DNA of 64,000 bases from Periconia sp. R9002 (GCA_023627715.1 JAMAHW010000091.1:115565-179564); one strand, 5' to 3'. Counted from the stretch's first letter, positions 25,501 through 37,329 are shown. The notes: a model not told the origin generated them from the letters alone. Numbers and translations: made by a program.

Positions 25501-26580
25501 GGTATGGTATGGTATGGTACCAGGTAGGCAGGGGCAAGGACAGGGACACTACTTTCCCGAAACAACGTTGGACCGGGGACGGGGACCAGCGCGGGAAGGC
25601 ACAAGGCTTAATCCCCGACGCCGCTCGTCCTGACTCCTGTCCCTCTCTACAGTACATAGACTCTGCACAAACTATCTTGCGGATACGCCGTATCCTTTCT
25701 ACACATGGCCGTTCTGCACTGCACTGCGCTGCACGCCACACACCGTTTGGAAACGGTCGAAACCAGGGACTTTTTTTTCCATTCATGCATGCACACACGC
25801 ACGCATGCCTCGGATACATGTAATGATTAATCCATCTGCGGATGGGCTGGATGATGCTTCCAGCGCCTTCGTCGTCTGTGTGTCAGTGGGTGTGCGCGCA
25901 CAAAAACGCCGCCGTAACACAGAGCATCCATTCAATAACAATGATGATGGTGCTATTGCTGATGATGACATGATGGCAGTGAGAGCAGCGGCGCAGCAGT
26001 ACGGGAGCTGGAAGGGCGCTACATGGCAGCTCAAAGGCCCTTTGCTCGTACAGACCATGTGTATATATGCAATGCAATGCAATCATGTCTGGCATCAAGT
26101 GGTAATCCATCCACCCCGACTGAAGTGGTCGACTTTTCCTTTTCCTAGAGAAGTATCAACATGTACACATGGAACCATCCATCTACATGCGACTCCAAGG
26201 TGGCTGGCTGGTTGGCCTGACCCGACCTGACTGACGGCGAGTGCCCCGAGCATTGGCAGGCAGGAATGTGATCGCCGTCCTCAGAGTCGCATTACAGCTC
26301 ATGGTCAGTATCAGGACCGTCCGCAATTTAGCGTAGCGGTTCGGAGGCGAGGCGAGGGCCGCGAGATGAGTCGGGGGGGAGAGGAGGAAGAGAGAGAGAG
26401 AGAGAAAGAGAAAGAGAGGGAGGGCCCAGGGAATACAGAAGCACTGACGGAGGATGAAAGCAGCAACAAAGGCAGGGCCAGCTCGTTTGGGGGTGGCTTT
26501 TGCACGGGCAGGGATCAGGATTAAGGTTGCATGCAAGCCACTCCAGGAATAGATGAGATGACGCCCGTTGGTTCGCTCCA
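19569..26580. other. Gene desert, first part (AT-rich, microsatellite-like)
   Basis: About 7 kb without a supportable gene. 19.6-22.2 kb is AT-rich with runs of CCTA/GGTA, CCCATC and homopolymers. 22.5-26.5 kb has more even base composition with many short simple repeats: GACTGACTAAGTAAGTGACTG near 24590, GGTATGGTATGG near 25500 and a purine (GA)n tract at about 26385-26420. Open frames on both strands are short and do not resemble proteins. It lies upstream of the MedA-like regulator and may be distal regulatory sequence. Confidence 0.5.
26385..26422 (+). repeat. (GA)n purine tract
   Basis: An almost pure GAGAGA/GAAAGA run in the desert upstream of the MedA-like gene. It is a candidate GAGA-type regulatory tract or simply a microsatellite. 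Confidence 0.7.
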
Positions 26581-27853
26581 CTCGCACTAACCCACAACCG
26601 CCTAACCCACCAGACAGTCCCCAAGCACGCCCACCACACCTCACTCCCTCTCTCTCTCACCACCCTACTACCCTCTGACTCCCTCTCCCATCTCGTCTAC
26701 CCCCAAACTCGCTTCTCGCTTCTCGGCAACGGCGCACTCCCCTAGCTGCTCTGCTACGGCCTTGGGCTCGCTGCTACATCATCTTCGTCCGTTCCGTCAT
26801 CTCCTACCTCCGTGACCACCGCACCCATCCTGGATACCCATCTGTATCAGGGTGCGGGGGTGGGAATGGACGGCGAGAAAAGAATCAACGCGAGCAGCTG
26901 GGTAGTGGCCGCATTGGCCTACTGTGAAGTGACATGCCCGTGATCCGGCCTCCCAGCAGCAGGCATCTCATCCATGTGCAGTGTGGGAACTTCGCCCCAG
27001 ACTACACCACCACCACCACCATGACATGACGACCCTATGCTTTGGTGCTGATGTATGCTCACCCAATCCACGCCATTCATGCTACCTGATCTTCCACGTA
27101 TCATCATGCCTATGTACTGCATCTCACCTTTGCCCTGCCCTCCCCCGGCCCCCATCCTTGCTCTTTCCACTCCCCAGAATTCAACGTCGATTGCAACACC
27201 TCGCTCATCTATCCATCCCATCACCACCACCCTTCAACACCACAACCCCAAACTTCTTAGAATCCTGTTCTTTCTCTCCCTCTCGCTCCCGGCCAGCCCG
27301 ATATTGTCCCTCGTTTGCATTCTTGCACGAAACAACCCCTTTCATCCACCCGACCTCGCCCAGCGCCTCTCTCCCTCTGTGTCTCGCCGCTTTGGCCCTG
27401 GTCCTCTGTATACTCGTTCTGTCATTGCACGCGTTTTAGAGCCCCCTCCTCCCCTTTCGAGCAACTGGTCCCATCTGGTCGCGTCCACCCTCTGGCTGGA
27501 ATTGAACTGGCAATCTCCCGCCTGCGTCTCTCGTTTCTGTCTCCCTCTCTTGAGAGGAGGGAAGAGCTGGCTCCCAAGCCACATCTTTCTCTCTCTCGCT
27601 GCTTGCTGCACCCCATCGCTTTGGTGACAAGGCCGTCGTGCAGCCTGCTGAGCTGACTACCCGCTTGCCTGCCGCCTACTACCGCCCTCCAGCCCTGCCC
27701 TGCGCGGCCCCTACTGCGCCATCATCACGAAACGAACAGAGCCTCAACCCGCAAAGTTCCACAGCCGCCCATGCTCGGCCCCATCCTGGCCTGGTCCTGG
27801 CTCTCGTCATCGTAGTTCTAGTGCTGGTCGGGGGTTCTCTTGTTTGCCTCCCT

Positions 27854-27854
<1 letters not shown>

Positions 27855-27886
<32 letters not shown>
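27855..27886 (+). repeat. (CT)16 microsatellite
   Basis: Sixteen uninterrupted CT dinucleotides inside the pyrimidine-rich leader region. Confidence 0.95.
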
Positions 27887-27888
<2 letters not shown>

Positions 27889-28477
27889 TCACTACCGCTG
27901 CTGCTGTCAAGGACTGCGCAACGTAGCGCCCAACGGTAAGATCAGCAGTGGCTTGGACCAGGGCGTGCTTCCTGCTGCTCCATCGTGCGAGCTCGCCGGC
28001 ACGCACGCAAGCAAGCAAGCAAGCCAGCCATCTCGCGCTCCATTGGATCGGGGCGTTACCGCTCTGCTGCCGCCTCTGCTGCCCCGATATGTAAATTGAC
28101 TCGCTACCTTACCCTTTCCCTACCCTACCGTACTCTACCAGGCTGCCGGGTAACATCCCTACCCATCCTGCCCATCCTACCCCTTCCCTTCCATTCACTG
28201 CTGCTCTGTCCTTGCATTCCCTCCGCCCCCGACCATCCGGTTGGTTCTAGTTCGTCTTGATTATCATCATACCTGTCGCCCTCATCGTACCATCCCGCAT
28301 TCCCTCCCACACTCTCCCTCCCCCTCCCCTTCCCCCCCCATTGGTACTCTGATCACTCTCGTATTGATCCAAAAGTCATAGCTCCTCTATAGCTCCTCCA
28401 TAGCGGTGCCATATTTTCTTTTCCATTCCCCTCCGTCTGGCCTAGCCTCGCCTCTACCGACCGGCCAGCCCTGGCCC

Positions 28478-28684
28478 ATGTCTCGATCTCTTTGTCTGTC
28501 ATGTAAGTCCACTCCCGTCTGTCACATTGAAATGCGGGTCGTGATGTGCGACACCTTCCATACCGACCGACCCGAAGAACTCACTGTCATTTCAGCATCT
28601 GCCATCGGCTCTGAATCACACCTGCTTGCTGCCAGCCCGCGCGTCCATCTCCCGCTTCCGTCCACAGGAGACGGCCCTGTCTGA
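28478..28684 (+). promoter_or_regulatory. Candidate upstream ORF (68 codons)
   Basis: ATG at 28478 opens a 68-codon frame (MSRSLCLSCKS... to TGDGPV) that ends about 560 bp before the MedA-like start. If the leader is transcribed and this part is not spliced, it would be translated first. A GTAAGTCC donor-like site at 28502 lies inside it, so splicing may truncate it. It could also be chance. Confidence 0.3.
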
Positions 28685-28753
28685 CCTGCTCTGGGCCAAG
28701 TGCCGCCTTGGTCGAGTAGGAGATAGACACCCAAACATTCTGTCGCTTCCCGC

Positions 28754-28795
28754 ATGAATCGCTATTTGAAGACAGTATCCGCCCGTCTTTCGTGA
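28754..28795 (+). promoter_or_regulatory. Candidate short upstream ORF (13 codons)
   Basis: ATG AAT CGC ... TCG TGA, a 13-residue frame about 450 bp upstream of the MedA-like start. It is a typical size for a translational-control uORF, but evidence is limited to position and size. Confidence 0.25.
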
Positions 28796-29245
28796 GGCTT
28801 CCCTCGTCACAAGACGTACCGAAACAACTGTCAACACAAGTCTCGTCCTTGCCTCTTCTCGTCCCAGTACAGCGTGGGCATTTGTTGCAACATTCACGCA
28901 CACCAACCTGCTGTTGTCTATTCTTTCCGTCCATTCGAAACAACTTCTTCTACTGATCAAGACTTTGTTCTTCTTTCCCCCCTTGTGCGGTTTCTTGTGC
29001 CTTGGCTGTATCTGCCTGTCACTATCACGGCGCAAGCTTCATACACCCAAAGCCGAACATCGGCCATTTTGCAAAAACCGTCAAACTGGCCTGTACTGTG
29101 CAACTTAGCTATCAGGTGGGTTGATTTTCTTTCTCTCCTCGTCGAAAAGGTCGTGGGCGGGGGTGCGTGGCTCATTCGGCCGTGGAGCGGTCCTTCACTG
29201 TTGCCTACCAGGCTGGCAGAGCAGACCCGAGCGACCCCTGTCGGG

Positions 29246-31724
29246 ATGGATGGATGGGTACCTGCTAACATGTGTGTCGACCAGCAGCAGCCTGATAGCG
29301 AGCGCGCGCCCTTTTTTGCGGGCGGCGATAATCTGGAGGCGCAGGAGCAGGTGCTCGCAAAGTACAGTCAAAGCTTCAGGAGCGACCCGCTGACTGCGCA
29401 CGCTGCGACAGCTACCAACTTGTCGTCCATGTCTGGGTACGACAAGACCCAGGAGCCGTATGCCTATGGTAAGTAGAGTGCAAACTGTGGGAGCGGCGCG
29501 GCTCATATGATTGATACTTGTGTGGTGAAGGGGACGATGCGAGGTCGGATGGTCGCCGGGCCGGCCCACCACGTGCAGACGTTTAGCAAGAAAGATACAT
29601 AGACTGACCACCCACCCTCCCAGACGCCGAGACCACAAGACCGAATCAGGTTGCGACCTATGCAGGCATTGCACAGCCTTCATTCGCCTCGCAATACACC
29701 GACGCCCATACGCGTTTATCCCATGAACCCTCCACCGCAGGACTGCCCTTGGTCCCTAGTTCGACCTACCCGTCACGCGGCGCGGGAGCCTACCAAGCAG
29801 ATTCCTCATTTATTGATGCAAGATCTCGTCATCCCGCTGCACCTCCCGTCTCTGAATCGGAAATAACAAAATACGTTACGCCCTCGCAAGGTACCGCTGG
29901 CTCCACCGTCTCACTCCATCTTCGAACAAAGCACAACCTGACCGCCCCCAACCAACTTACCTTCTCCCTCATGTTTGGGACCAAAAAGTGCGCCGCCGCA
30001 CTGCAAACTATGGACCCAGACGACGATTTTTACAACTACGCCCTCAGTGTCGAGGTCCCTCCATTTCCACTCACCAACTCCTGGGATCCCACCATGATGC
30101 TCAAGCTACAAATGGAAGACAAGAACGGGAGACAGTTTGGCCAACTCGACGCGGGGAAATTCACTTTTACCGACATGTCCCCAAACCTCACCTACCAATC
30201 TTCGCCCGAAATCGTCAAGAAGCGCAAATTCTCGACCGACTTCGACGACTACTCCGAAAATGCTGCAAAAAGGAACAATCCCATTCGATTCCCGGCCAAG
30301 CCACGATCTCTATCCCACGCGTACTCGACCGCCTCCATGTCTCCGCTTCCGCCAGCGCAACCGTCTCTTCCCAGTTCCTACGGTTTTGGCAGTGGTTACG
30401 ATTACCCCAAAACGGCAAACTACACGCCGCAAATGTCGCAAAAGGGCCTATATGCTGTTCCTTCTACTACGAACTTGGGACAGACGGATATGAAACCTCC
30501 ACAGCCATCCCCAAGCCTACCTTCGTATCGTACTTACAGTTCCATGGCACATACCGGAAGGACGCCTCCTTCCATGGTCGCAAACCCTGCCAAATCCTCC
30601 TCTGTAACATCGCCCTCGTCGCTGCTGCCTACTCCCGTTCTGGTGCGAGCAACGACTGTCGCTCAATCGACAGGCAGTTCTTCTAGTCAGCCATTCAACC
30701 CATACTTGATGTACCCGTCCAAGGCAGCGCTCAAGATCGAGGGCGATTTAGATAGAATGATGGAGAACTGGACACGAGATGAGCAGGAGGCGAGGCGACG
30801 CCTGGTGGAATTCAAGCGATCGCAGCACGGCAGTACGATCAGCACCAAATTTGCCCCGGTAACCCCGGAGGCGAGGCCACCGCGTAGCATCTGCGTCAGC
30901 TGCATCTGGTGGCAAGAGAAGGACGAGTATTTTATTACCAGTGTAGACACCATCTACCTGCTGGAGCAGCTGGTCAGTGTCCGTTTCACGGTGGAGGAGA
31001 AGAACCGAATTCGACGCAATCTGGAAGGTTTCCGCCCACTTACCGTGTCCAAGGCCCGGGCAGAGAGCGAGGAGTTCTTCAAGGTCATCATGGGCTTTCC
31101 CAATCCGAAGCCGCGCAACATCGAGAAGGATGTCAAGGTGTTCCCTTGGAAGATTCTCTCGCACGCCCTGAAGAAGATCATCAGCAAATATGTAGGTTTT
31201 TGTCCTCCATGGCACAGCACTGCACAAAAGCTAACACATGCATCTAGACGGCCAACTACTCGTCCACTGCCGCAGCCGGCTCGCTGCCTGTTGGCTCGCA
31301 CTCGAGCTACATGCCGGTAGGTGTGTCGCAGGGCACAGGGGACGTGAATCGCAACACTTCGCCGCAATCTGTTGCAAGCTCGACGGCCTCGACCGCGTAC
31401 ACCCCCATCATGTCGTCAACCAGCCTATCCCCGAATCTCAAGGTATCAGCAGGACTTGGTGGGGTATCATCTGGACATGGAATGGCCGGCATGACTCCAT
31501 GGCGAGGTGCTACACACGGTCAAGCAACGCAATACACGGCAGGCCTCTCACAAGCAGGACGCGAATCGTGGGACTATGGATACATGAACGCCTCTGCCGC
31601 TACGGGTGTCCCTGCGGCCGCACACTCGATGCAGATGCAACGCTCCACCGTCACACCGGACCAGAACCAAGTGCTCACGGACAATCCATACCAGTCGTAC
31701 GGACAGCATACCACGCGCATCTGA
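29246..31724 (+). CDS. MedA/Medusa-like developmental regulator
   Basis: Three exons: 29246-29468, 29624-31191 and 31248-31724. Introns of 155 bp (GTAAGT...CTCCCAG) and 56 bp (GTAGGT, CTAAC branch, ATCTAG) give 755 residues. A second in-frame ATG at 29270 would give 747. The conserved core in the second exon has an Ig-like/DNA-binding-type strand region (TAGSTVSLHLRTKHNLT...LTFSLMFGTKKCAA). Then comes the family hallmark: ISCIWWQEKDEYFITSVD-like text, FTVEEKNRIRRNLEGFRPLT, EFFKVIMGFPNPKPRNIEKD and KVFPWKILSHALKKIISKY. This block defines the MedA (Aspergillus), Ren1 (Fusarium) and Acr1 (Magnaporthe) group, which controls conidiophore and conidium morphogenesis, adhesion and virulence traits. 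N- and C-termini are Ser/Pro/Thr-rich. Family assignment is from recognition of this block; target genes and binding mode are not visible. Confidence 0.82.
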
Positions 31725-34272
31725 GCATCCGTCCCACGGCGTATTGGGGGGGGAACAGACGTTTTGCTCACCATCCACGGTGGTGACCATGCACGTCGGG
31801 TGATCTGCTCAGCGTCCGCATGATCCTGCGGCGTCTAACCCCATCGGGCATGGTTCAGCCTGTGCCCACCACCCTGCTTCGCGGTCTGCCTCGCCTCGTA
31901 CACACCTTTTCCTACCCTGGTTTGCCTTGGTCCATCATTTTTTGCTCTCATTCATTTCCTCCCTTCTTAGTCCTCACGGCGTTGTTTTATTTTTGGGCTT
32001 CTCTGGCACCCGGCATGGTTGGCACCGGATTGCATCATTCACACAATACCCTCGGCAGGCGGCGCCCTCACATTACATGCATCACCACATCATGATTTCT
32101 CTTATCGGACGACATACATTGAATCGGGGTCACGGCGTACGGTAATGGGGTGTCAGGTGTTGCATCCATTGCATGCAACCACCACCACTACCGACAGACA
32201 CCCTCTGCACTTATCATCATGGGCATTGTCGGACACTATCTCTCGGGCTTCGGACGACACAAGCATCTTCTCTGGCGTTTCATCTCGGGCATTTTCGTCT
32301 TTGTCGCCATACTTATGATTTGTTTGAATATCAGCCTTTTTAATATCCATGTCGGTCGTCGCTCCAGTCAAGTGGCGAGGGGACGGGCATGATCTTACAG
32401 AGGTCAGCCTTGAGCCTACCCCCCTGGCCCCCTCGCCAATGACCGTTTTCATTTCGGAACTTTCTCGTTTCGTTTACTATTCTTGTCCCTTTCTCTTACT
32501 GCGCTAGCTTACGCGGTTGGTGCTTGATCTCCTTCTTTTCCGTTCCATCTGCTCTTGATTTCCTATCTTTCTATCCTTGCATCTGTGCAGGAAACCTGGG
32601 GTAAAGCCTTTTTTTGGGGGCCACTGTCTGCATCATGGGTCGTTTCGGTTGGGGGGATCATACACATGGTCGGGGAAAGCAACCATTTCCGGAATTTTCT
32701 GTTTCTTTACCTTTCCTTTCTCCTCTTTTTTCAACATGTTTTTTGCGTTTGAGATTCCCCCACCCTTCATTTTCTCTTTCTTACCTTCTATGTACTATTG
32801 AATGCAACAGTTATCATGATTTATCAACCGTCTATTCATCTTGCATATGTACCGACCGCCTGTTGTTGCCTTGTTAGCACTAACAAGGCGAACCACCCCT
32901 TCTCAGCGCAGCGCATTACACTTACGCATCTGTTGCCTCCTCCCCTGAGTCCCTCTCATACACGGTAGGTACGCCTCACTCACCCATTCGCAAGCCTAGC
33001 CACGAATGTCCGTTCCTGTCGAGTCCGTCCTAGGTCACAACAAAAGAGTGAACAAAACAAAACCAACACACGCGAAAAAAAGGCTGCAGTTCGATCTTAC
33101 CCGGCTCCCCTTCCCGCCTTCGCCACACCACGTCCCGCCTCGCCCCGCCTTATTTTCTTCGCCCCGTCCCGCGACGACGAACGACACAACGGCCCTAAAC
33201 TACCTAAGTAAGTAGCCTTACTTACTTACATACAAACACACCCCCAGCCTGGCCTGCGCCGTGCGCTCGCTTTCGGACTGCGACCGCAAACGAAAGAAGG
33301 ATCGCGCGCATTCTTTTCCCTGGCCCGAAACCGAACCGAACCCCAACTTCAAGGCCTCAATGAAGGTTCCCATCTTAGGTCCAGGGTAGGATTGGATGCG
33401 GTAGGATGGGATAGGATAAGTGGAGAAAAAGAAGGAAGGGATGAGGGAAGGGAGGAAGGAGGGGAAGTGGGTAGGCGGTGCTGCGCGGCGCGGTGCAGGT
33501 GTAATGTGGTGATGGAGAGGGCTGGGTAGGGTGTACATAGGGTGCAACTAGGTGGTGAATCACGTGATAGGTACGGCGAGGTACGGAAGGCTAGGCAACA
33601 GAGCAGATAGATGGGGTCATAAATATATACGTAAACATTTACGCATGTACATACGCACGAGAGAGAATAGGTATGTTGGGAGTGTGGCGCAGTATTGGGA
33701 GCCCTTTTCTTTTATGGTGGACGGTAGCGATCGCGATGGCGGTATACATCTAATAGATAATATAGAGATACATAGGAAAGCATCGGCCATGTAATCTTTC
33801 TTCGTTGCATTTTTAATTTTGCGCGTTTGCACTCTGTACCTCTCTGTTTGTGGCTTTTCCTACTTATCTTTAATGTTGTTGTGAAGGGGAGGAGGGGAAG
33901 GTAGCGGGGTGGAGTGGAGTGGGGGCGGTTTTCCCGTGTCCCGCTACAAGGTTCTTTCAATGTTCTAGTGCTGTCAACTGACACGTGACTGGTTTGATTG
34001 ACATCTAGATGGCTCGCATGGATTCTCTAGATGATTTATTAACCATCTGTTTATACTCTATAAAGCCTAGGCTTTTTGAAGTTCGTAGGATGCCTTGCTA
34101 AGTAAGAGGTGGATGGATTGATATTACTAAAGACACTAGAGAAATGTAGCCAATCATGCAAGGCGGTTGCCTACAACCGTCTCATCCTTCAGACTGTGAA
34201 CCTGTTTACTAACAAACTGAAGATTGATTACTCTCTCTGACACCACTTTTCTTCTGCCCACGGGACGCCCAA
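31725..34272. other. 2.5-kb intergenic region, no gene supported
   Basis: It begins with the T/C-rich 3' trailer of the MedA-like gene. From about 32.4 kb it is pyrimidine-rich, and near 33190-33240 it carries TAAGTAAGTAGCCTTACTTACTTA, an imperfect inverted repeat. Around 33.4-33.5 kb the + strand is a purine-rich GGA/GAA run. Open frames are short and non-protein-like. Confidence 0.45.
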
Positions 34273-35685
34273 ATGGATATACGGTCATTTCCAACCGAGA
34301 TTACGCTCCTGATAGCTGAGCTCCTTGACCCTCACCACTGCTTCGACTTTTCCCTCTCATGCAAACACAGTTGGAATGCCTGCGTCCATCTGATCGCAAA
34401 GCACAAACGCCTCTTCGCGGAGAATGCTCTCATCGACACCACGACGCCCTGGGATACACTCCACCCGATTCTCTGGGACAAGTTGAAACGCTATCTGGAC
34501 CATCCTTCGGAGGGATCTTACGTTCGCGACATCAACCTCCCCAGCGGACGATCAATCTATCTTGATGTCAACGCTTCCCATCATTTTCAGCTTTCTGAAG
34601 ATAGCCCAAAGCCGCCTCGAGAGGACATGGAGCGCTACCGTGCAGCCATCCAGGAGATCGAGGATCTATATGGCGAGGATGAAGACCTCACAAGCAATTG
34701 GGGTCACTGGATTGGCAGAGGTTCATCGGAACCCATTCTAGGCCTCCTCATCCATTATACTCCAAACCTCCGAACCTTTCGATTCACAGATTCCGAGCTG
34801 TATGAAGTCTTTTTCCTTCTTATGCGTGCAATAGCCATGGAATATGCCTCCCCCCACCCCAAGCTCCCGTTCCAACACCTCACCACCGTCGCCGTCGCAC
34901 ATTGGGACACCGAAATGTCCTGTGATCCTAATTGGTGTCAATACTTCTGCTCCATACCCAGCGTGCGGAACTTTGTCGCGTCTGCCATGGGCGGATCAGG
35001 CGAGGAAGATCAAGTTGTCGACGAACTCCCCGATTCCAATGTCCGAGAGCTGCTCTTCTACAACTCGCGATTCAATGCGTCGGCCATGGAGGACATCCTG
35101 AAAAAAGCCCCTCGCTTGGAACGCTTCAGGTACGATATCGGCGGGGCCATCGTTTCCGAGGAAGTCTTCTCTGTTGAGCCAGACAGGGTGTTACGTGCGC
35201 TTTCCACCCACGTCGGCCGTTCCTTGCAAGAATTGGTCTTTACGGCCGGCTGGGAGGATCTAGATAACGAGGCGAGCCTCCCCAACATCCCCACTAACCA
35301 AGCATACTAACTGTACATCTTCCAGGAGGAGGAAAACGACGTAGGCCACGCCTCCCTGCGCGACTTCACCCAACTCAAAACACTGCGGTGCGATTGGCGC
35401 ATGCTCCGCCGTATATCCGACGTCGACGAAAAGTCCGACGCATCCATTGACAGCGACCGACGACCAGAAGACTACGACTTCCGCAACATACTTCCCGCAT
35501 CCCTCGAAGTGCTCGTCCTGACCGGCGATATCGATGACGAGGTCCGCGAGTTACTTGAGCAATTGCGCAGCGGGGATAGCGAATTCACGCCCCTGCTCAA
35601 GCACGTCTATCTCCCATACGAGGAGTGCGATGTACTGCGTCTAGAAGACAACCGGCTCATGGAGTACCTGCGGGGTCAAGGGTAA
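34273..35685 (+). CDS. F-box protein with an apparent GC-AG intron
   Basis: ATG at 34273 begins MDIRSFPTEITLLIAELLDP, an F-box (about residues 5-42: FPTEITLLIAELLDPHHCFDFSLSCKHSW). F-box proteins bring substrates to SCF ubiquitin ligases. The rest has leucine-rich, repeat-like spacing (LRTFRFTDSELYEVF, RELLFYNSRFNASAMEDIL). The plain frame stops at 35308-35310. An intron 35272-35325 (54 bp) with a GC donor (GAG|GCGAGC), a perfect ATACTAAC branch point and a CTTCCAG acceptor removes that stop. It joins DLDNE to EEENDVGHASLRDFTQLKTLRCDW in frame and gives 452 residues. The second exon (35326-35685) continues the LRR-like pattern (ASLEVLVLTGDIDDEVREL). No standard GT donor exists in the right place, so GC-AG splicing is the simplest reading. 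The alternative is a 345-residue truncated protein. Confidence 0.75.
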
Positions 35686-36346
35686 GTTACGTACATAAGC
35701 CCGTTTTGCTTCGTTCGTTTTGCTGATATGGAGGGGATAGATCTGGATAATGTTAGATTTACGTTCGCTGTAGGTTTTGAACGTCATCACTAAACAAAAA
35801 GGATTAGAACCTTTTAAACCGACTGGAATCTCTTTTACTTTTCTTTTCGGTATTGGAAAGGGTCTTCCGCCTCGAATTTATGATCAATGGTCTGCAATCA
35901 GGAACTCCTTGCTTGGAAATTAGAAGCCATCGACCTTTTTCATGTATGGATTGATGGAGGTTCTCTGTTACGTCTATAGACAAAAGAATGCCCTAGAAGT
36001 TTTTTAAAAAAAAGATAGTAAGTATATACACAGCGGCGAATTCAAGTATGGAAAAGTTTCACGATGTCTATACATCTCAGGACTTTGATTTTTTACACAA
36101 TATCTATCTCGTTATTTAACTACCCAGCACAACTCCACAAACCACGCAACGTATTACCCACGACGAACACGATTCGCGTTTTCATCTAACGCTAGTTTGC
36201 GGGAAAGTTCGAGGACTATTCCGCGCGAGGAGTGTATTAGATTAAGTTTTTATATCGAGTAATCTTCTACAGCAGATTAATTTGAGGAAGAACTCCAGCG
36301 TTCTTTATAGGAGAGCCTACGGCCCACTTATTACTCCTCAATCATC
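35686..36346. other. AT-rich intergenic spacer
   Basis: Convergent spacer of 661 bp between the F-box gene (+) and the APH pseudogene (-). AT-rich; nothing recognised. Confidence 0.5.
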
Positions 36347-37227
36347 CTACGCTCCAATGCGTGCCCACCTCGAGATTTTCGCTCCGCGACTAAATAAGAA
36401 AGAAAAAGCCCAGGTTAGTACATAGTAGCTTCTACGTCTTAGCTGCGACGGGGAAGTTGGTACTAACCAAATATGAAATCCACTGTACAGTAGAATCCTC
36501 GCAGTAGCGTTTGCGTCGTCGACCTCTTCGCTCGACAAGGGACTTAGATGGGGGCCGTAGGAGATGGGAGAAGCACAGATCCCGCGGTTGGAGTCGAAAC
36601 GAGACGTGCTCGAAGAATCGAGGGAAATACCCGGCTGACGACCAATCGATGAGATGGATGGAATTGGAATTCCGGTCCAAGAGCATGTTCCTTGGGTTGA
36701 AATCTAGATGGCACATGGATAGAGTATATGGGCGAAGGTCCACTTTGTACTCGAATTTGCGTGAGTGTTGGTCGAACCACTGTTGAAGGTCACTCCTCTC
36801 CGAGAATTCCACTTCTTTATGTTTAGACCAGAGCGTACCGTATAATGAATAGTCCGCCTCCAAGTGAGCCAGGTGCCGTTGCTTCTTGTTGATGGATGTG
36901 ATTTAAGATGTTGCCTAGCTCTCCAAGTATGTCTTTTGCGTTTGCTAGGTCAAGCGTAATGCCGTTGATGTAATCCATCACGATATATCTGGTTGCTGCT
37001 TTCTCCACGAACCGGTACACTTTTGGTACTTTTACGATATCTGGGTTTAGGCGCTGATGTGCGACCTGTTGGTTCTTGAACGCTTCGATGGTGATAAAGG
37101 AACCGAACTTCACGGCGAGGCGATGCGTGATACGCACTACCTTGTTTGAGCATTCTGGGTCAGAGAGGATTTGTATTGCTGCGCCGTGACAGAGAGAGAT
37201 GATTTGATCGTCGGTGAGACCAGACAT
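36347..37227 (-). pseudogene. Aminoglycoside-phosphotransferase/choline-kinase-like (APH) gene with two frameshifts
   Basis: Minus-strand remnant of an APH-fold small-molecule kinase-like protein. ATG at 37227 (MSGLTDDQIISLCHGAA) reads through the ATP-site region (AVKFGSFITIEAFKNQQ, RYIVMDYINGITLD) to SLGGG at about 36853. There the frame stops after FIIRYALV. In the next frame the expected family text resumes (YGTLWSKHKEVEF, then the catalytic loop CHLDFNPRNMLLD and metal-binding LIDWSSAGYFPRFFE). A second shift lies at a five-C run (rc of 36552-36556). Beyond it PLSSEEVDDANATARILLYSG reads on in the third frame, through a good 78-bp intron (36390-36467) to a C-terminus at 36347. All motifs survive, so the gene was functional recently, or the two single-base changes are assembly errors. 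Its ATG lies 102 bp downstream of the sirtuin stop, in the same orientation. Confidence 0.72.
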
Positions 37228-37329
37228 GATGATGATGGTAACAGCGTTTGATGGGAGAGAGTGATTGAATAAAATAAAGTAGCTGAGATATCACGTCCGT
37301 GGAACGAACGCTGGACCCAACCAAGGAAT

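Larger units (their letters stand above)
26580..29245 (+). promoter_or_regulatory. Pyrimidine-rich promoter/leader of the MedA-like gene
   Basis: Across 2.6 kb the + strand is dominated by C and T tracts (CCCTCTCCC, CTCTCTC, CCTTCCCTT). It has no long ATG-initiated frame and runs into the MedA-like start at 29246. Such CT-rich stretches mark promoters and 5' leaders of highly regulated genes in filamentous fungi. An intron-like unit GTAAGTCC (28502) to CATTTCAG (about 28596) could be a leader intron. From memory, Aspergillus medA transcripts have long, complex leaders, which fits. The exact transcription start cannot be seen. Confidence 0.45.

Noticed and set aside
29988..30686. 232-residue frame inside the MedA-like gene
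   Set aside because: Shadow of the real second exon in another frame.
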